From Nocardia amamiensis (GTDB lineage Bacteria; Actinomycetota; Actinomycetes; Mycobacteriales; Mycobacteriaceae), in assembly GCF_015477605.1 (NCBI RefSeq), contig NZ_JADLQX010000007.1, positions 124,001-188,000 of the forward strand: 64,000 nt of DNA, written 5' to 3'. Positions 15,378 to 24,175 of the stretch are shown piece after piece. The position numbers were made by a program, and so were the translations under genes. The notes below the pieces were generated by a model, which was not told the origin of the DNA, did not search any database, and was given only the letters and a program-made list of their open reading frames with translations. The first letter of the stretch is position 1; every line of letters starts with the position of its first letter.

Positions 15378-15742
15378 GGTTTCCCCCTTCGGGGGTAGGC
15401 GTGCCGACCACCTCGCCGGGTCGGTGCCGTTGATGTGGTGTCGAGAGGTGGGGCGACTCCGGCCGCGCGCAATGTCCGCTGGATCTCTCGCTTGCGGGCG
15501 CAACAGCTGAGGCGGCAGCCGATATGCCGGGCCCACTGCTGGCGCGCCTGCTCGACCGTCAGCGGCAGGGGCGGCGGCTCGTGGCTGAGGCGTTCGTCGA
15601 TCTCGCGCACGCGCGGCCCGGTCGGCGGCGCATCAGTCAGCAGCCACGCGACGAGACACGCGATGGGAAATGCGACGGCAAACAGGCCGACGATGACGGC
15701 GGCAAACGTCGCGGCGAGAATCAGCACCGGCCCGGCGGGCAT
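15374..15742 (-). CDS. Membrane-anchored phage protein; relative of the relic at 44,968
   Basis: 122 aa. One N-terminal TM segment (residues about 5-36), then a cytoplasmic part with 'LTVEQARQQWARHIGCRLSCCARKREI' and a basic tail 'APTRRGGRHA'. The cytoplasmic part is about two-thirds identical to the fragment at 44968-45180, and DNA similarity runs from about 15398 to 15600. The Cys cluster could bind a metal. Function unknown. Confidence 0.75.
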   Translation of the reverse strand: MPAGPVLILAATFAAVIVGLFAVAFPIACLVAWLLTDAPPTGPRVREIDERLSHEPPPLPLTVEQARQQWARHIGCRLSCCARKREIQRTLRAAGVAPPLDTTSTAPTRRGGRHAYPRRGKP

Positions 15743-16203
15743 GGCTGTCCGTCGATCACCTCAGCGACCAGGTCGGTCCACTGGGTGGCGAGGTATCCCA
15801 CCGTCGACCAGGCTGCGTGCATGGCTTCCTCGGCTACTTCGGTGTGGATGAGCAGCAGCAGTTCAGCCTCGACGTAGGCCGAGGCGAGGGCATCCACTGT
15901 CGGGCCGACGAGTTCGGCGCGACCGTGGGCCGGCTCGATGTGGGTGCAGACCCACTGATTGATAAGGGTCACGAGATCTGATCGGCGGCGGTCGATCTCG
16001 GTGGCACGTGCTGGGTTGATGTGGCGGGTGCGGTGCAGGTGCGCGAGGCTTTGCGCCCATCGGGTGATCAGGTGGTCGCCCGGGGTGTAGCCGAGCGCGC
16101 CGCGGAAGGCCGCACAGACCTCATGCCAGTCAGGTATCCCCCGCGGGCCGGTCGCTTTGTGGTCGTGCGGATGTCTGCGTCGAGATCTGTTGGCCACGTC
16201 CAT
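15721..16203 (-). CDS. DUF4254-like phage protein
   Basis: 160 aa from ATG 16203. Helical; 'ATEIDRRRSDLVTLINQWV' and a following 'Ala-Tyr-Val-Glu-Ala-Glu' helix resemble DUF4254 proteins, which are common in actinobacterial phages and of unknown function. Overlaps the 15374 gene by 22 nt. Assignment is by pattern only. Confidence 0.6.
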   Translation of the reverse strand: MDVANRSRRRHPHDHKATGPRGIPDWHEVCAAFRGALGYTPGDHLITRWAQSLAHLHRTRHINPARATEIDRRRSDLVTLINQWVCTHIEPAHGRAELVGPTVDALASAYVEAELLLLIHTEVAEEAMHAAWSTVGYLATQWTDLVAEVIDGQPCPPGRC

Positions 16204-16210
16204 ATCCCGG

Positions 16211-16390
16211 CTACCCCTGCGATCCGAATGAGTAGGCCATCGCCGCGAGGTATTGCAGGCACCCGCCGCCGTGGCCGGAGTGATCGGCGAGGATGAATCG
16301 GGCGCGGTCCAGATCGAGGTCCGTGGGTTCGGTGCCGCAGTCGCGGTAGTGCGCGGCCCACAGGTCCCGGGTGTCTCGCGAAATGTGCAT
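16211..16390 (-). CDS. Small phage orphan
   Basis: 59 aa. ATG at 16390 chosen because GGAGG lies 5 nt upstream. Contains a Gly-His-Gly-Gly-Gly-Cys motif near residue 45. It ends 7 nt before the DUF4254-like gene, so probably same transcript. No family. Confidence 0.6.
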   Translation of the reverse strand: MHISRDTRDLWAAHYRDCGTEPTDLDLDRARFILADHSGHGGGCLQYLAAMAYSFGSQG

Positions 16391-16693
16391 AGCAGCCTCC
16401 GTGGCAGGCGTTTCGGGCACACCGGCGCCGGAAACGGCCGCCCAGGTCCGAACCCAGATATCGACCTCCTGGCGGCCGGGGCACGTATCCGAGACGTGAT
16501 GAGGCGTCTACGGTCCAGCACCGGTGTGCCATCTCAGCGTCTCCCGGGACAGGTGGAAGCAACCAGGCCGCAACCATGCAGTTGCACCGCAACTTCACTG
16601 CATCTCCCCTGAGCGATTCGGGGGCGGATGCGGTTGGACCGGTGTAGTTTTCGAATTCACCACGGCGGCACGAGCAGGGGCTGGAGCGAGCCG

Positions 16694-18061
16694 ATGATCA
16701 TCTATCGCTGGACCGGAGTGGAAACCAAAGCGCTGCGCGAGGCGATGCATCTCGGCGTCGAAAAGTTCGCGGCCAGAACAGGAATCGGGGCGCGCACAAT
16801 CGGCAACTGGGAGGTTCAGGGCGCCTCGGCCCAGCTGCGCCCGAGCAGCCAAGAACTACTAGCGAAGGCGCTCACCGAAGCCCCGCCGGAGGTGATTGCC
16901 CGGTTCGAACGGGCCCTCGCGGACATCCGATCGCCCCGAGATCAACCCGATCCCGGTTTGCCCCCAACGGTTACGCTGGCGAATGACACCCCCGGTCGGC
17001 TGGTGCCGGTCACCTCGGGTGGTGCTGGTGAAACCGATCAGGTCTGGGTTCGTGCCCGGACCGCCGCTGGAGAGGTCGTCCTCGTGTCACTCCCTCGTCG
17101 CACCGTAGTCGCAGGATTCGGGGTAAGCGCCCTAGCCGCCGCCGTCGGCGTCAAGCCCGCGGCTGCACTGGCCAACGCTTCCCAGATCGACCACGCCACC
17201 CACTTCCGGACGCTGCGGCTGTCGCTGATCGACAGCGACAACCTCTACGGCGGCCCGGGTGTGATCCCGCTGATCGAGCAGAACCTCGAGATCATGAACG
17301 AGCTGCGCCGCGCCGGTATCGGCGACGCCACCGAGATGCAGCGAATGCGAGTCCTCTACGCCGAGTTCGCCGCGTGGCTGCATCAAGACGCCCGCAACTG
17401 GGGCCGCGCCCAGCACTGGACCGATCGCGCGCTGACCTGGTCGCACCAGCTCGGCGACGATTACTGCATCGCCGCGACACTGATCCGGAAGGCGCAGATA
17501 GCCAACGACATGCACGATGGCGCCGAGGCAATGGAGCTGGCCGAGGCCGCCGAGCGCGCCGCCCCGCCGAGAACCCGATTCGCCGCGGTCGCAGCGACGT
17601 TCGCCGGGTACGCTGCTGCGCTCGCGGGCGACCGAGCAGCCAGCGAACGCGCCTTCGACCGCGCCCGGGCGCTGGCCGAAGATGCTGACGTTGATCCGTC
17701 TTGGGGATTCTTCCTCGACGACACCTATATCGACGTGCACCAGGCGCACGGTCGGGCAGCACTCGGCGACTACCGCGCCGCTATAGACCAGTTCGGACGC
17801 GCGATCAACGGCATGCAGTCCGGATACACCCGCGACCAGGCGGTGTACATGTCCCGGCGGGCCCTCGCATACGCACGCATGGGTGAGGCTGAGCCCGCTG
17901 CGACGCTCGGGCTGGCCGCGATGCAGGTCGGTGTCAGCACCGGATCGGAACGGGTGCTGCACAACGTGCGCGCCGTCGACCAGCTGCTGTCGGCGAGGAG
18001 CCTGCCGGAGGTCGCCGAGTTCCGTGCGGCAGCGGAGCGGTGGGCGGTCGTACCGTCGTGA
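16694..18061 (+). CDS. XRE-family regulator with C-terminal TPR-like repeats
   Basis: 455 aa from ATG with GGAG 7 nt upstream. HTH at residues about 10-65 ('LGVEKFAARTGIGARTIGNWE'). A linker follows, then a hydrophobic 'VVAGFGVSALAAAVGV' stretch and helical repeats from about 170 to 450 typical of actinobacterial HTH-TPR sensors. Its stop overlaps the GTG of the reductase (GTGA). Such sensors usually bind a ligand or peptide through the TPR part. With the two enzyme genes it forms a self-contained operon. Confidence 0.75.
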   Translation: MIIYRWTGVETKALREAMHLGVEKFAARTGIGARTIGNWEVQGASAQLRPSSQELLAKALTEAPPEVIARFERALADIRSPRDQPDPGLPPTVTLANDTPGRLVPVTSGGAGETDQVWVRARTAAGEVVLVSLPRRTVVAGFGVSALAAAVGVKPAAALANASQIDHATHFRTLRLSLIDSDNLYGGPGVIPLIEQNLEIMNELRRAGIGDATEMQRMRVLYAEFAAWLHQDARNWGRAQHWTDRALTWSHQLGDDYCIAATLIRKAQIANDMHDGAEAMELAEAAERAAPPRTRFAAVAATFAGYAAALAGDRAASERAFDRARALAEDADVDPSWGFFLDDTYIDVHQAHGRAALGDYRAAIDQFGRAINGMQSGYTRDQAVYMSRRALAYARMGEAEPAATLGLAAMQVGVSTGSERVLHNVRAVDQLLSARSLPEVAEFRAAAERWAVVPS

Positions 18062-18744
18062 CGCGCCCGTTCGTGCTGTTGTCGGTCGCGGTCAGCATCG
18101 ACGGTCACATCGATGACATGAGCCCGGAGCGGTTGCTCCTGTCCAACGCCGAGGACTTCGACCGCGTCGACCAGGTCCGCGCCGAGTGCGACGCGATACT
18201 GATCGGTGCCGAGACCGTGCGCAGCGACAACCCGCGCCTGATCGTCAAGAGCGAGACCCGACAAGCCGCACGCCGGGCGGCCGGGCGCACCGCGCAGCCG
18301 TTGAAGGTGACCGTCACCGCCAGCGGCAATCTCGACCCGGCCGCGAAGTTCTGGCACCACGGCACCGACGAGCACCGGCCCGTGATCTACACGACCGAGG
18401 CCGGCGCACCGAAGGCGCGCGAACGGCTCGGCAAACTGGCGGACATCGTCGCGGTCGGCGAGACCGTCGACTTCGGTGCGCTGCTCGACGACCTCGGCGC
18501 CCGGGGCGTCGACCGGTTGATGGTTGAGGGCGGATCCCACATGCACACGGCGTTCCTGTCGGCCGGGCTCGCCGACGAGCTGCACCTCGCAATCGGCCCC
18601 ACCCTTGTCGGCGACACCAGCGCGCCGCGGTTCGTGAACCCCGCACAGTTCCCGGGAGGCGCGACGCGCAGAATGCGGTTGGTCGACGTCACCCAGCTCG
18701 GCGACGTTGCCGTGCTGCGCTACCACCCCAAGGAGACCCAGTGA
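18058..18744 (+). CDS. RibD C-terminal-like pyrimidine reductase (dihydrofolate-reductase fold)
   Basis: 228 aa from GTG overlapping the regulator stop. Shows the RibD_C pattern: N-terminal 'SVAVSIDGHIDD', then 'GAETVRSDNPRL', and 'LMVEGGSHMHTAFLSAGLAD' followed by 'ELHLAIGPTLVG'. In riboflavin synthesis this domain reduces the ribosyl of a diaminopyrimidine phosphate with NADPH. Here it is separate from, and precedes, a deaminase. It may act on a nucleotide outside riboflavin synthesis; that is inference. Confidence 0.75.
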   Translation: MTRPFVLLSVAVSIDGHIDDMSPERLLLSNAEDFDRVDQVRAECDAILIGAETVRSDNPRLIVKSETRQAARRAAGRTAQPLKVTVTASGNLDPAAKFWHHGTDEHRPVIYTTEAGAPKARERLGKLADIVAVGETVDFGALLDDLGARGVDRLMVEGGSHMHTAFLSAGLADELHLAIGPTLVGDTSAPRFVNPAQFPGGATRRMRLVDVTQLGDVAVLRYHPKETQ

Positions 18745-19196
18745 CCGCACCGGACCACCACCACTGGATGACGCGGGCAATCGAACTCGCCGAACAGTGT
18801 CCTGTCGTCGAGGGCGCGTTCTCGGTTGGCGCGGTCATCGTGGCCGACGATCAGGAGATCGCGACCGGATACTCCCGTGAGACCGATCCGAAGGTGCACG
18901 CCGAGGAATCCGCGCTCGACAAGCTCGATCCGGCGGATCCGCGGCTGAAAGCTGCGACGATCTACAGCACGCTCGAACCGTGCTCGGAGCGGGCGACTAA
19001 AACCCGCATGCCGTGCACGGATCGGATTCTCGCGGCAGGGATTTCGCGGGTGGTGATCGCTTGGCGGGAGCCGTCGACGTTCGTCGAGGACTGCATCGGG
19101 GTCGAGAAACTGAAGGAGAACGGTGTCGAGGTGATCGAGTTGCCGGAACTCGCGGACGCGGCGATGGCGATGAACCGGCATCTGGATCTCTCGTAA
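18741..19196 (+). CDS. RibD N-terminal/cytidine-deaminase-like zinc deaminase
   Basis: 151 aa from GTG overlapping the reductase stop (GTGA). Zinc site: H53-A-E55, then P80-C81 and P91-C92, ten residues between the two Cys, slightly longer than in classical RibD. The catalytic Glu is E55. Downstream 'DRILAAGISRVVIAW' is typical of the family. With the reductase it makes a split RibD in reversed order. Substrate unknown: a pyrimidine or dCMP-like nucleotide is likely. Confidence 0.75.
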   Translation: MTAPDHHHWMTRAIELAEQCPVVEGAFSVGAVIVADDQEIATGYSRETDPKVHAEESALDKLDPADPRLKAATIYSTLEPCSERATKTRMPCTDRILAAGISRVVIAWREPSTFVEDCIGVEKLKENGVEVIELPELADAAMAMNRHLDLS

Positions 19197-19228
19197 ATTC
19201 GGTTCCAGCTATCGAAGCGGGGGGCCGT

Positions 19229-19483
19229 ATGCCGTTGTGTCGCATGCATACCGGGACGTCAGCCGAGGCCGTGGTCTTGATGCTGCCGATTCCGCCGGAA
19301 GGTTTCGACGCACCGCTTGAGAAGTGGTCGGTCCCGGGGCACTGGAAAACACGCTGGTGGATTCCGGTCTGCCAGGAATGCCGTGAGCGGATCTGGGACG
19401 GCGTCTTCGGGCAACTGGAGGGTTTCGAACGGGTGTGGTTCTTCGAGCGCGCACTAGTCGACCCAACGCCTTTGGACAACTAA
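19229..19483 (+). CDS. Small Cys-containing protein after the deaminase
   Basis: 84 aa from ATG with a G-rich site (GGGGGG) 4-9 nt upstream. Begins 'MPLCRMHTGTSAEAV', and has 'VCQECRERIWDGVF' near residue 47, so a possible His/Cys metal site. It follows the deaminase by 32 nt and may be the fourth member of the operon. Family unknown. Confidence 0.6.
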   Translation: MPLCRMHTGTSAEAVVLMLPIPPEGFDAPLEKWSVPGHWKTRWWIPVCQECRERIWDGVFGQLEGFERVWFFERALVDPTPLDN

Positions 19484-19494
19484 TGCCTCACAGT

Positions 19495-21084
19495 TCAGCG
19501 CCGCCGCGCGGCGACTCCGCCACTCGCGCCGACCTGATCACGCCGCCGCTTCGCCACACTCGTGCTCGTCTGCCCGGACGGGATCGGCGGAATCAACTCC
19601 CACGCCAGATGCACCCCGGCATCCAGCGCACCAGGCGACCATGTCGACCCCGGCTCCCACTGCGTCCACTCCGCGCGCATGTCCCGCAGCGACGGGTGGT
19701 CTGAAAACCATGCCCTGTCGGTCAGGATGGCTTGCGCAATCGGCTCGGCCCGCAGGAATTTCGAGCGCCGCGAATGCACGCTCTTGATGTACGGGCACAA
19801 CGCGGTCGCCGGGATCTTGCCCTCGGCCTGCAACGCGGCCCACGCCTGCCGGATCAGCTGCTCGGCCATGTCGCCGCCGTAATTCGACTCGAACACGATC
19901 CGGTCCGCGCCCACCTCGTAAGCGAGCAGGCACGCCTCGCGCGGCCACTTCGCCGAGGACATGCGGCCGGTACGCGACCGTGTCCACCAGAACCGGCCAG
20001 TCGTGTCGACCAGCCCGGCGACGATGCCCGCGGTGTCCCGGCCGCCGCCGGACGGGTCGACGCCGACGCCCACGCGGACCGGCGCGCCGGGGGTGCCGGT
20101 GCGGCGTTCGATCGCAGCTTCGTCGAGCAGTGCGCCTTCTGCGGAGATCGGTACGCCGAGACCGAGGGATGCCCAGTCGCGGGCGGTCATGCCAGCGCGG
20201 ACGCGGTCCCAGTGGGCGAGCTGGGCGGCGACGTCGTCGATGGGGATGCGGGGATGCTGGAGCGGCTGCCCGGGTTCGCGGCCGAGGGGGTCGGGGTAGA
20301 TGCCGCGTTCGGTGTCCGGCGCCAGAGCGATTGCGGGCAGGTGCAGCACCCGCCATTCGCCGCCCTCCTCGACTCGGCCCTCACGTTTAAGCAGGCGGCC
20401 GACAAGGTCGTCAGGGTGCCAGCGGTGCATACACACCACCTCGCGGCATTCGGGAGCGCGCCGCGACACCCACGCCGAGGAATACCAGTCCCACACGCCA
20501 TCTCGGATGACGACGCTGTCGGCTTGGGCGCGGTCACGGAATGGGTCGTCGATCACTCCGCAGTCCATCGGGTTGCCGACCAGGCCGGAGCGCACGCCGC
20601 GAGCGCGAAGGCTGCCGCCGGTGGTGAGGCTCATATCGGAACGGGTGGCTTCGTCGTCGCGTAGCCGTAGCCCGTAGTGGTGGCCGTAGGCGTAGATCAG
20701 GTCTCGGCAGGCGGCTGCGTGGCCCGCAGCGAGCCGGGACGCGTAGGAGGCGAGGATGATTCGGTCCCGAGGGCGTTGGCTGAGCCACCAGAAGGGGAAC
20801 CATCGGCTGACCTTCGTTGACTTGCCGACCTGCGAGGGCGTCGTGATGATCAGTTTCCCAGTGGGGTTGTCGCGCAGGCGGACCAGCTCGTCGTCCATCG
20901 CGTCGAGGTAGTCGCGGCGTGCGGTGAGGTGCGGCTCATGCTTTTCGGCGAGGTCGCCAGGGCTGCTGGATTTCGCGAGCGGGATGCCGGCGCGGGCGCA
21001 GGCTTCGCGGAGCCGGTCGCGCAGGTGTTCTTTGTCGCGGGTGGGGAGTTCGCGCCAGCCGTCCCCGTCGAGCGCGCTGGTCAT
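19495..21084 (-). CDS. Terminase large subunit
   Basis: 529 aa. ATPase part: Walker A-like 'TTPSQVGKST' at about residues 80-89, and Walker B/catalytic region 'CGVIDDPF' near 173. The nuclease part has 'VGVGVDPSGGGRDTAG' with its metal-binding Asp, and 'FESNYGGDM'. Packs DNA into proheads and cuts it. It lies on the strand opposite to the head genes and more than 19 kb from the portal end of the window, an uncommon layout. Last gene of the long leftward operon. Confidence 0.85.
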   Translation of the reverse strand: MTSALDGDGWRELPTRDKEHLRDRLREACARAGIPLAKSSSPGDLAEKHEPHLTARRDYLDAMDDELVRLRDNPTGKLIITTPSQVGKSTKVSRWFPFWWLSQRPRDRIILASYASRLAAGHAAACRDLIYAYGHHYGLRLRDDEATRSDMSLTTGGSLRARGVRSGLVGNPMDCGVIDDPFRDRAQADSVVIRDGVWDWYSSAWVSRRAPECREVVCMHRWHPDDLVGRLLKREGRVEEGGEWRVLHLPAIALAPDTERGIYPDPLGREPGQPLQHPRIPIDDVAAQLAHWDRVRAGMTARDWASLGLGVPISAEGALLDEAAIERRTGTPGAPVRVGVGVDPSGGGRDTAGIVAGLVDTTGRFWWTRSRTGRMSSAKWPREACLLAYEVGADRIVFESNYGGDMAEQLIRQAWAALQAEGKIPATALCPYIKSVHSRRSKFLRAEPIAQAILTDRAWFSDHPSLRDMRAEWTQWEPGSTWSPGALDAGVHLAWELIPPIPSGQTSTSVAKRRRDQVGASGGVAARRR

Positions 21085-21431
21085 GGCGTAGGCCGCTCCG
21101 GTGTGTAACCGCGGCCGTCGATCTCCATCTCAGGCGGGGGCTTCCGTCGGCGGACCACGAGGAGGGCGTCCTCGGTGAACAGCCGCGCGTATCGACCGTC
21201 GGGCTTGATGCCCTGCGCGTGCAGCTGGGCGACGACGTGTTCGCTGGTGCGGTCGCGGGGCAGCGTGCATTTGCACGCGGCGGCGGCGCGGGTTTCGGGC
21301 GCGGGCGGTTGGCAGCGGACGCAGCGGGATTCGAGGTAGCCGTATTCGCGGTTGTCGTCGGCGCACGGCGGGTGGCTGTAGTTCGCGGGGCGTCGGTCGT
21401 GGCGGCCGAGCAGGCAGTGGATCGGCTTCAC
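21081..21431 (-). CDS. Zn-ribbon-like phage protein (paralogue of 21953 gene)
   Basis: 116 aa. N-terminal block 'CLLGRHDRRPANYSHPPC' then 'NREYGYLESRCVRC' has two Cys/His pairs suited to Zn. The same block is in the 21953-22210 gene. ATGA overlap with the upstream gene and with the terminase. Function unknown, nucleic-acid binding possible. Confidence 0.65.
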   Translation of the reverse strand: MKPIHCLLGRHDRRPANYSHPPCADDNREYGYLESRCVRCQPPAPETRAAAACKCTLPRDRTSEHVVAQLHAQGIKPDGRYARLFTEDALLVVRRRKPPPEMEIDGRGYTPERPTP

Positions 21432-21727
21432 GGCTTCCTCCGGATCTCGACCACGTTGCCGTCAGCGTCGAGCCACCCGGCGGCGCGGGCGTCGTCTTCG
21501 GTGCCGTCGAACGCGAACCCGTCCGGCTGTGCGCTGCCGCCGATTCCCCATGTGGTGTTCATGGGGCGCGGGAAGATCTGGAGCGGCGTCCGGTCTTCCC
21601 AGTCGACGAAACGCCAGTACTCGGCAGCGGCTTTGCGGGCGGCCTGGTCGGTTGTGCACCAGGCGATCTGGACAGGTGCCTCGTCGTCGAGCGGGCGCTC
21701 GACGATCCAGACGATCGGCTCAGCCAT
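21428..21727 (-). CDS. Small acidic phage protein
   Basis: 99 aa from ATG overlapping the preceding stop. 'IVWIVERPLDDEAPVQIAW' start and Trp-rich middle suggest a small alpha/beta protein. Family unknown. Confidence 0.6.
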   Translation of the reverse strand: MAEPIVWIVERPLDDEAPVQIAWCTTDQAARKAAAEYWRFVDWEDRTPLQIFPRPMNTTWGIGGSAQPDGFAFDGTEDDARAAGWLDADGNVVEIRRKP

Positions 21728-21956
21728 TGGTCGGATTCTCCTCGATCTGATTGGCAAGGTGGTCGGCCATCGCCGCCAGCCCGAGCGCCGCGGCGGACAC
21801 CGCGCGCAGCTGCTCGGCGTCGAGCTTGACGAGGGCCTGCTGCGCTTTCTCGGCCTGGCCTTGCACCAGCCATCCAATCGCGCCCTGTGCTGACGTGGTC
21901 AGCTTCAGGTTGTCGAGGGCGGTGTCGAGGCGTTGGCCGATCGTCGGTTCGCTCAC
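21720..21956 (-). CDS. Small helical phage protein
   Basis: 78 aa. GTG at 21956 chosen because it overlaps the preceding stop (GTGA). Nearly all-helical with heptad-like Leu/Ala spacing; possible coiled coil. Family unknown. Confidence 0.6.
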   Translation of the reverse strand: MSEPTIGQRLDTALDNLKLTTSAQGAIGWLVQGQAEKAQQALVKLDAEQLRAVSAAALGLAAMADHLANQIEENPTNG

Positions 21957-22210
21957 GGTGGCGAGTCTCCTCCTGCGGTTGGCGGTGCGGCGTGGCGCTC
22001 CCGGAAGAACATCGCGGCGTCGTGCGATCGTTTCCGCTGCCGGGCTTCGTCGCACACGCACCAGCGGGTCAGAAGGTTGCCGCGTGTGGCCGGGCAGTGC
22101 ACGCACTGAGCCCATGACCGCCCGTACTCACGGTTGTTGTGCTCGCACGGCTGGTGCACGTAGGTGACTCGGCGCCAACGGTGGTAGCCGAACAGGCAGC
22201 GCAGTCTCAT
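21953..22210 (-). CDS. Zn-ribbon-like phage protein (paralogue of 21081 gene)
   Basis: 85 aa from ATG 22210. 'CLFGYHRWRRVTYVHQPC' and 'NREYGRSWAQCVHC' reproduce the block of the 21081 gene, then 'RWCVCDEARQ'. Overlaps its upstream neighbour by 4 bp. A local duplication within the operon is likely. Confidence 0.65.
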   Translation of the reverse strand: MRLRCLFGYHRWRRVTYVHQPCEHNNREYGRSWAQCVHCPATRGNLLTRWCVCDEARQRKRSHDAAMFFRERHAAPPTAGGDSPP

Positions 22211-22863
22211 CGGTCCTCGTCTCTGTCCCAGGTCACATGCATTTCCCATCCGTCGGAACCGATGGGGTGCTGATCGTCGACGGTGCCGGTGTGCACCACG
22301 CCGTGTTCGTCCTGCCAGCCGATCCGAGTGCCGGGCTCGAACGGCAGGTGCGGTGGGTTCCACGGGCGGTCACCGATCACGGCCTCCCACTGCGGGCGGC
22401 GCTCTCGGGCCCAGCGTTCGTGCTGCTTGCGCATTGTTCGGGTCAGGGCTTCGGCTGCGCGCCGCGGGCCTTCACTCGAAGGGGTGAGGCCGTTGCTGGG
22501 TGGTCCGTACATCCACCCCGTATCCGGGTCGAGGGCGGTACCTCCGGGCAACCAGCGCGGGAACCTGATCGAGGTGTACGCGGAGTCGCCCCACGGCAGG
22601 GCGCGCCGGTCCGCGGCTTGGCCGGCGGGCAGCTGCGGGCGCGGCGGCCGGTAGACGAACGGCATCCCGGTCACGGCGAACGTCAGGGAGCGGCCGAGGG
22701 CGGCATCGAGGGCGCGGAGAGCTTCGTCGTTGCGGGCGGCGATGAGTTCGTAGAAGTCGATCCCGGCGGGCTTGATGGCGATCTGGTCCTCGGTGATCGG
22801 GAGTTGGTATCGGTCGCGGAACTCGGGATCGTCGGCGGCCTGCGCGCCGCAGGCGGTCACCAT
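22207..22863 (-). CDS. Phage protein of unknown function
   Basis: 218 aa from ATG 22863 (overlaps the next upstream gene by 7 nt). Pro/Trp/Arg-rich, with 'ERWARERRPQWEAVIGDRPW' and a C-terminal beta-like 'GTRIGWQDEHGVVHTGTV' segment that could be an SH3-like fold. Family unknown. Confidence 0.65.
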   Translation of the reverse strand: MVTACGAQAADDPEFRDRYQLPITEDQIAIKPAGIDFYELIAARNDEALRALDAALGRSLTFAVTGMPFVYRPPRPQLPAGQAADRRALPWGDSAYTSIRFPRWLPGGTALDPDTGWMYGPPSNGLTPSSEGPRRAAEALTRTMRKQHERWARERRPQWEAVIGDRPWNPPHLPFEPGTRIGWQDEHGVVHTGTVDDQHPIGSDGWEMHVTWDRDEDR

Positions 22864-23456
22864 AAAGCCTCTCCCTCGAACAGCCTGACGCCCTGCTGAT
22901 TTGCGGGGCCGGAGACCCGATACCCGCCGATCTCGGCGGTCACCCACTCGGCTTGCTCGCGCGGGAGGTACGGGTTCTTCCACATGACGAATGCGGGCAG
23001 CTTGTCCGGTGTCGGGTCGACAGCCCACGCACACCACGGGCAGCCCTCACCGCGGCAGGCTGCCCACCCGACGCCGGGCGGCCGTGCTGGGTGCAGTTCG
23101 GCGATCTCCCGGAAATCGTGGGCCCACAGGCGGACCCGGCCGTGTACGGCTGCGGTCGCGGCGCGGGCGAGCAGCCATGTCTCGGCGGCGTCGAGCCGGG
23201 GCAGCACGGCCGCGCGCATGGGCGGCGGGCACACGACGGGCGCCGGGGCGGGCTTGGGGTCGAACAGCCGCATCATGGCGCGCTGCGCTTCTTCCAGCGG
23301 GTCGGGTGGGAGCGCCCAAACCGGTTCGGTCCTCGCGAGCTGTATCAGCAGCATCGCGACCAACGCGAGCCGCCCCGGGCCCCACATGTTCACGCGTTGC
23401 ATCGCGGCCAGCTGCGCGCGGATCCGCTTGTAGTCGGCGGCGGTCAGCTCCCTCAC
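22857..23456 (-). CDS. Phage protein with Cys-rich centre
   Basis: 199 aa from GTG overlapping the upstream stop (GTGA). Contains 'CRGEGCPWCAWAVD', a compact Cys site like a zinc knuckle, flanked by helices. Family unknown. Confidence 0.65.
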   Translation of the reverse strand: MRELTAADYKRIRAQLAAMQRVNMWGPGRLALVAMLLIQLARTEPVWALPPDPLEEAQRAMMRLFDPKPAPAPVVCPPPMRAAVLPRLDAAETWLLARAATAAVHGRVRLWAHDFREIAELHPARPPGVGWAACRGEGCPWCAWAVDPTPDKLPAFVMWKNPYLPREQAEWVTAEIGGYRVSGPANQQGVRLFEGEALW

Positions 23457-23677
23457 CGGTGGTTCTCCTTGTCCTCACACCGGCAACCGTCCACCGGTGA
23501 CCATGTCGGGCAGCGCGATATCGTGCCCGCGCTGTGCTGGCATGGTTCGTTCCACGCGCCGATTTGGCAGCCGCAGGCCTCGCCGTCGTGCATACGCGGT
23601 ACGGGCTGGCGGCAGGCCGAGCACACGAGACACGGATTCGCGAACGTGATGTAGGTGTGCGTGCGGACGGCGATCAT
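23453..23677 (-). CDS. Small Cys-rich zinc-finger-like phage protein
   Basis: 74 aa with nine Cys: 'CLVCSACRQPVPRMHDGEAC' followed by Cys/His pairs to the end. Typical of the many tiny zinc-binding proteins in actinophage early operons. Function unknown. Confidence 0.65.
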   Translation of the reverse strand: MIAVRTHTYITFANPCLVCSACRQPVPRMHDGEACGCQIGAWNEPCQHSAGTISRCPTWSPVDGCRCEDKENHR

Positions 23678-24141
23678 GAGCCATCACCTGTAGTCGGATG
23701 GGCGAACACCTCATTCACCGCGACGGCGAGATCCTTTTCGGCTTGGCGGTCGCGGATGGCGCGGGCGATCTCGGCGGGCATCCATTCCTCGGTGGGGCGC
23801 GGAGGCGAGGGTTCGACCACGCGCAGGTCGGTGATCGCGATCCCGGCGGGCGTCCACTTCTTGGCGAATGTGGATTGGTCGACGCCGATCCAGCCGACGA
23901 CGTCCAAGTCGATTTGGAGGGCGTGCACCCGTAGGTACGTGCCGTCGACGGTGACCCAGTGGACGCCGTGTTCGATGGTTTCCATCAGCCGACGGATGTG
24001 GTGCGGGCGGGTGCGGATTTCGCCGGCCAGGTATGGGCGGGTGCCGGCGTAGCGGGTTTCGAGCTCGGCGGTCGCGCCGTCGAGGGTGGCCAGGTAGTGG
24101 ACTTCACCTGACTCGGGAGCTGCTTGGTAAAGGTCGACCAT
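23674..24141 (-). CDS. Phage protein, paralogue of the 24345 gene
   Basis: 155 aa from ATG 24141. Beta-rich; 'ETRYAGTRPYLAGEI', 'VTVDGTYLRV' and 'LRVVEPSPP' match the same stations in the 24345-24743 protein. The C-terminal helix is longer. Family unknown. Confidence 0.65.
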   Translation of the reverse strand: MVDLYQAAPESGEVHYLATLDGATAELETRYAGTRPYLAGEIRTRPHHIRRLMETIEHGVHWVTVDGTYLRVHALQIDLDVVGWIGVDQSTFAKKWTPAGIAITDLRVVEPSPPRPTEEWMPAEIARAIRDRQAEKDLAVAVNEVFAHPTTGDGS

Positions 24142-24175
24142 CGGTGTCTCCGGTGTCGTGGTTGGGGTTTGGCGC

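Noticed and set aside
22015..22035. Possible further dyad ending ATCGTTTCC
   Set aside because: Right half fits but the left half misses three key positions; chance cannot be excluded.
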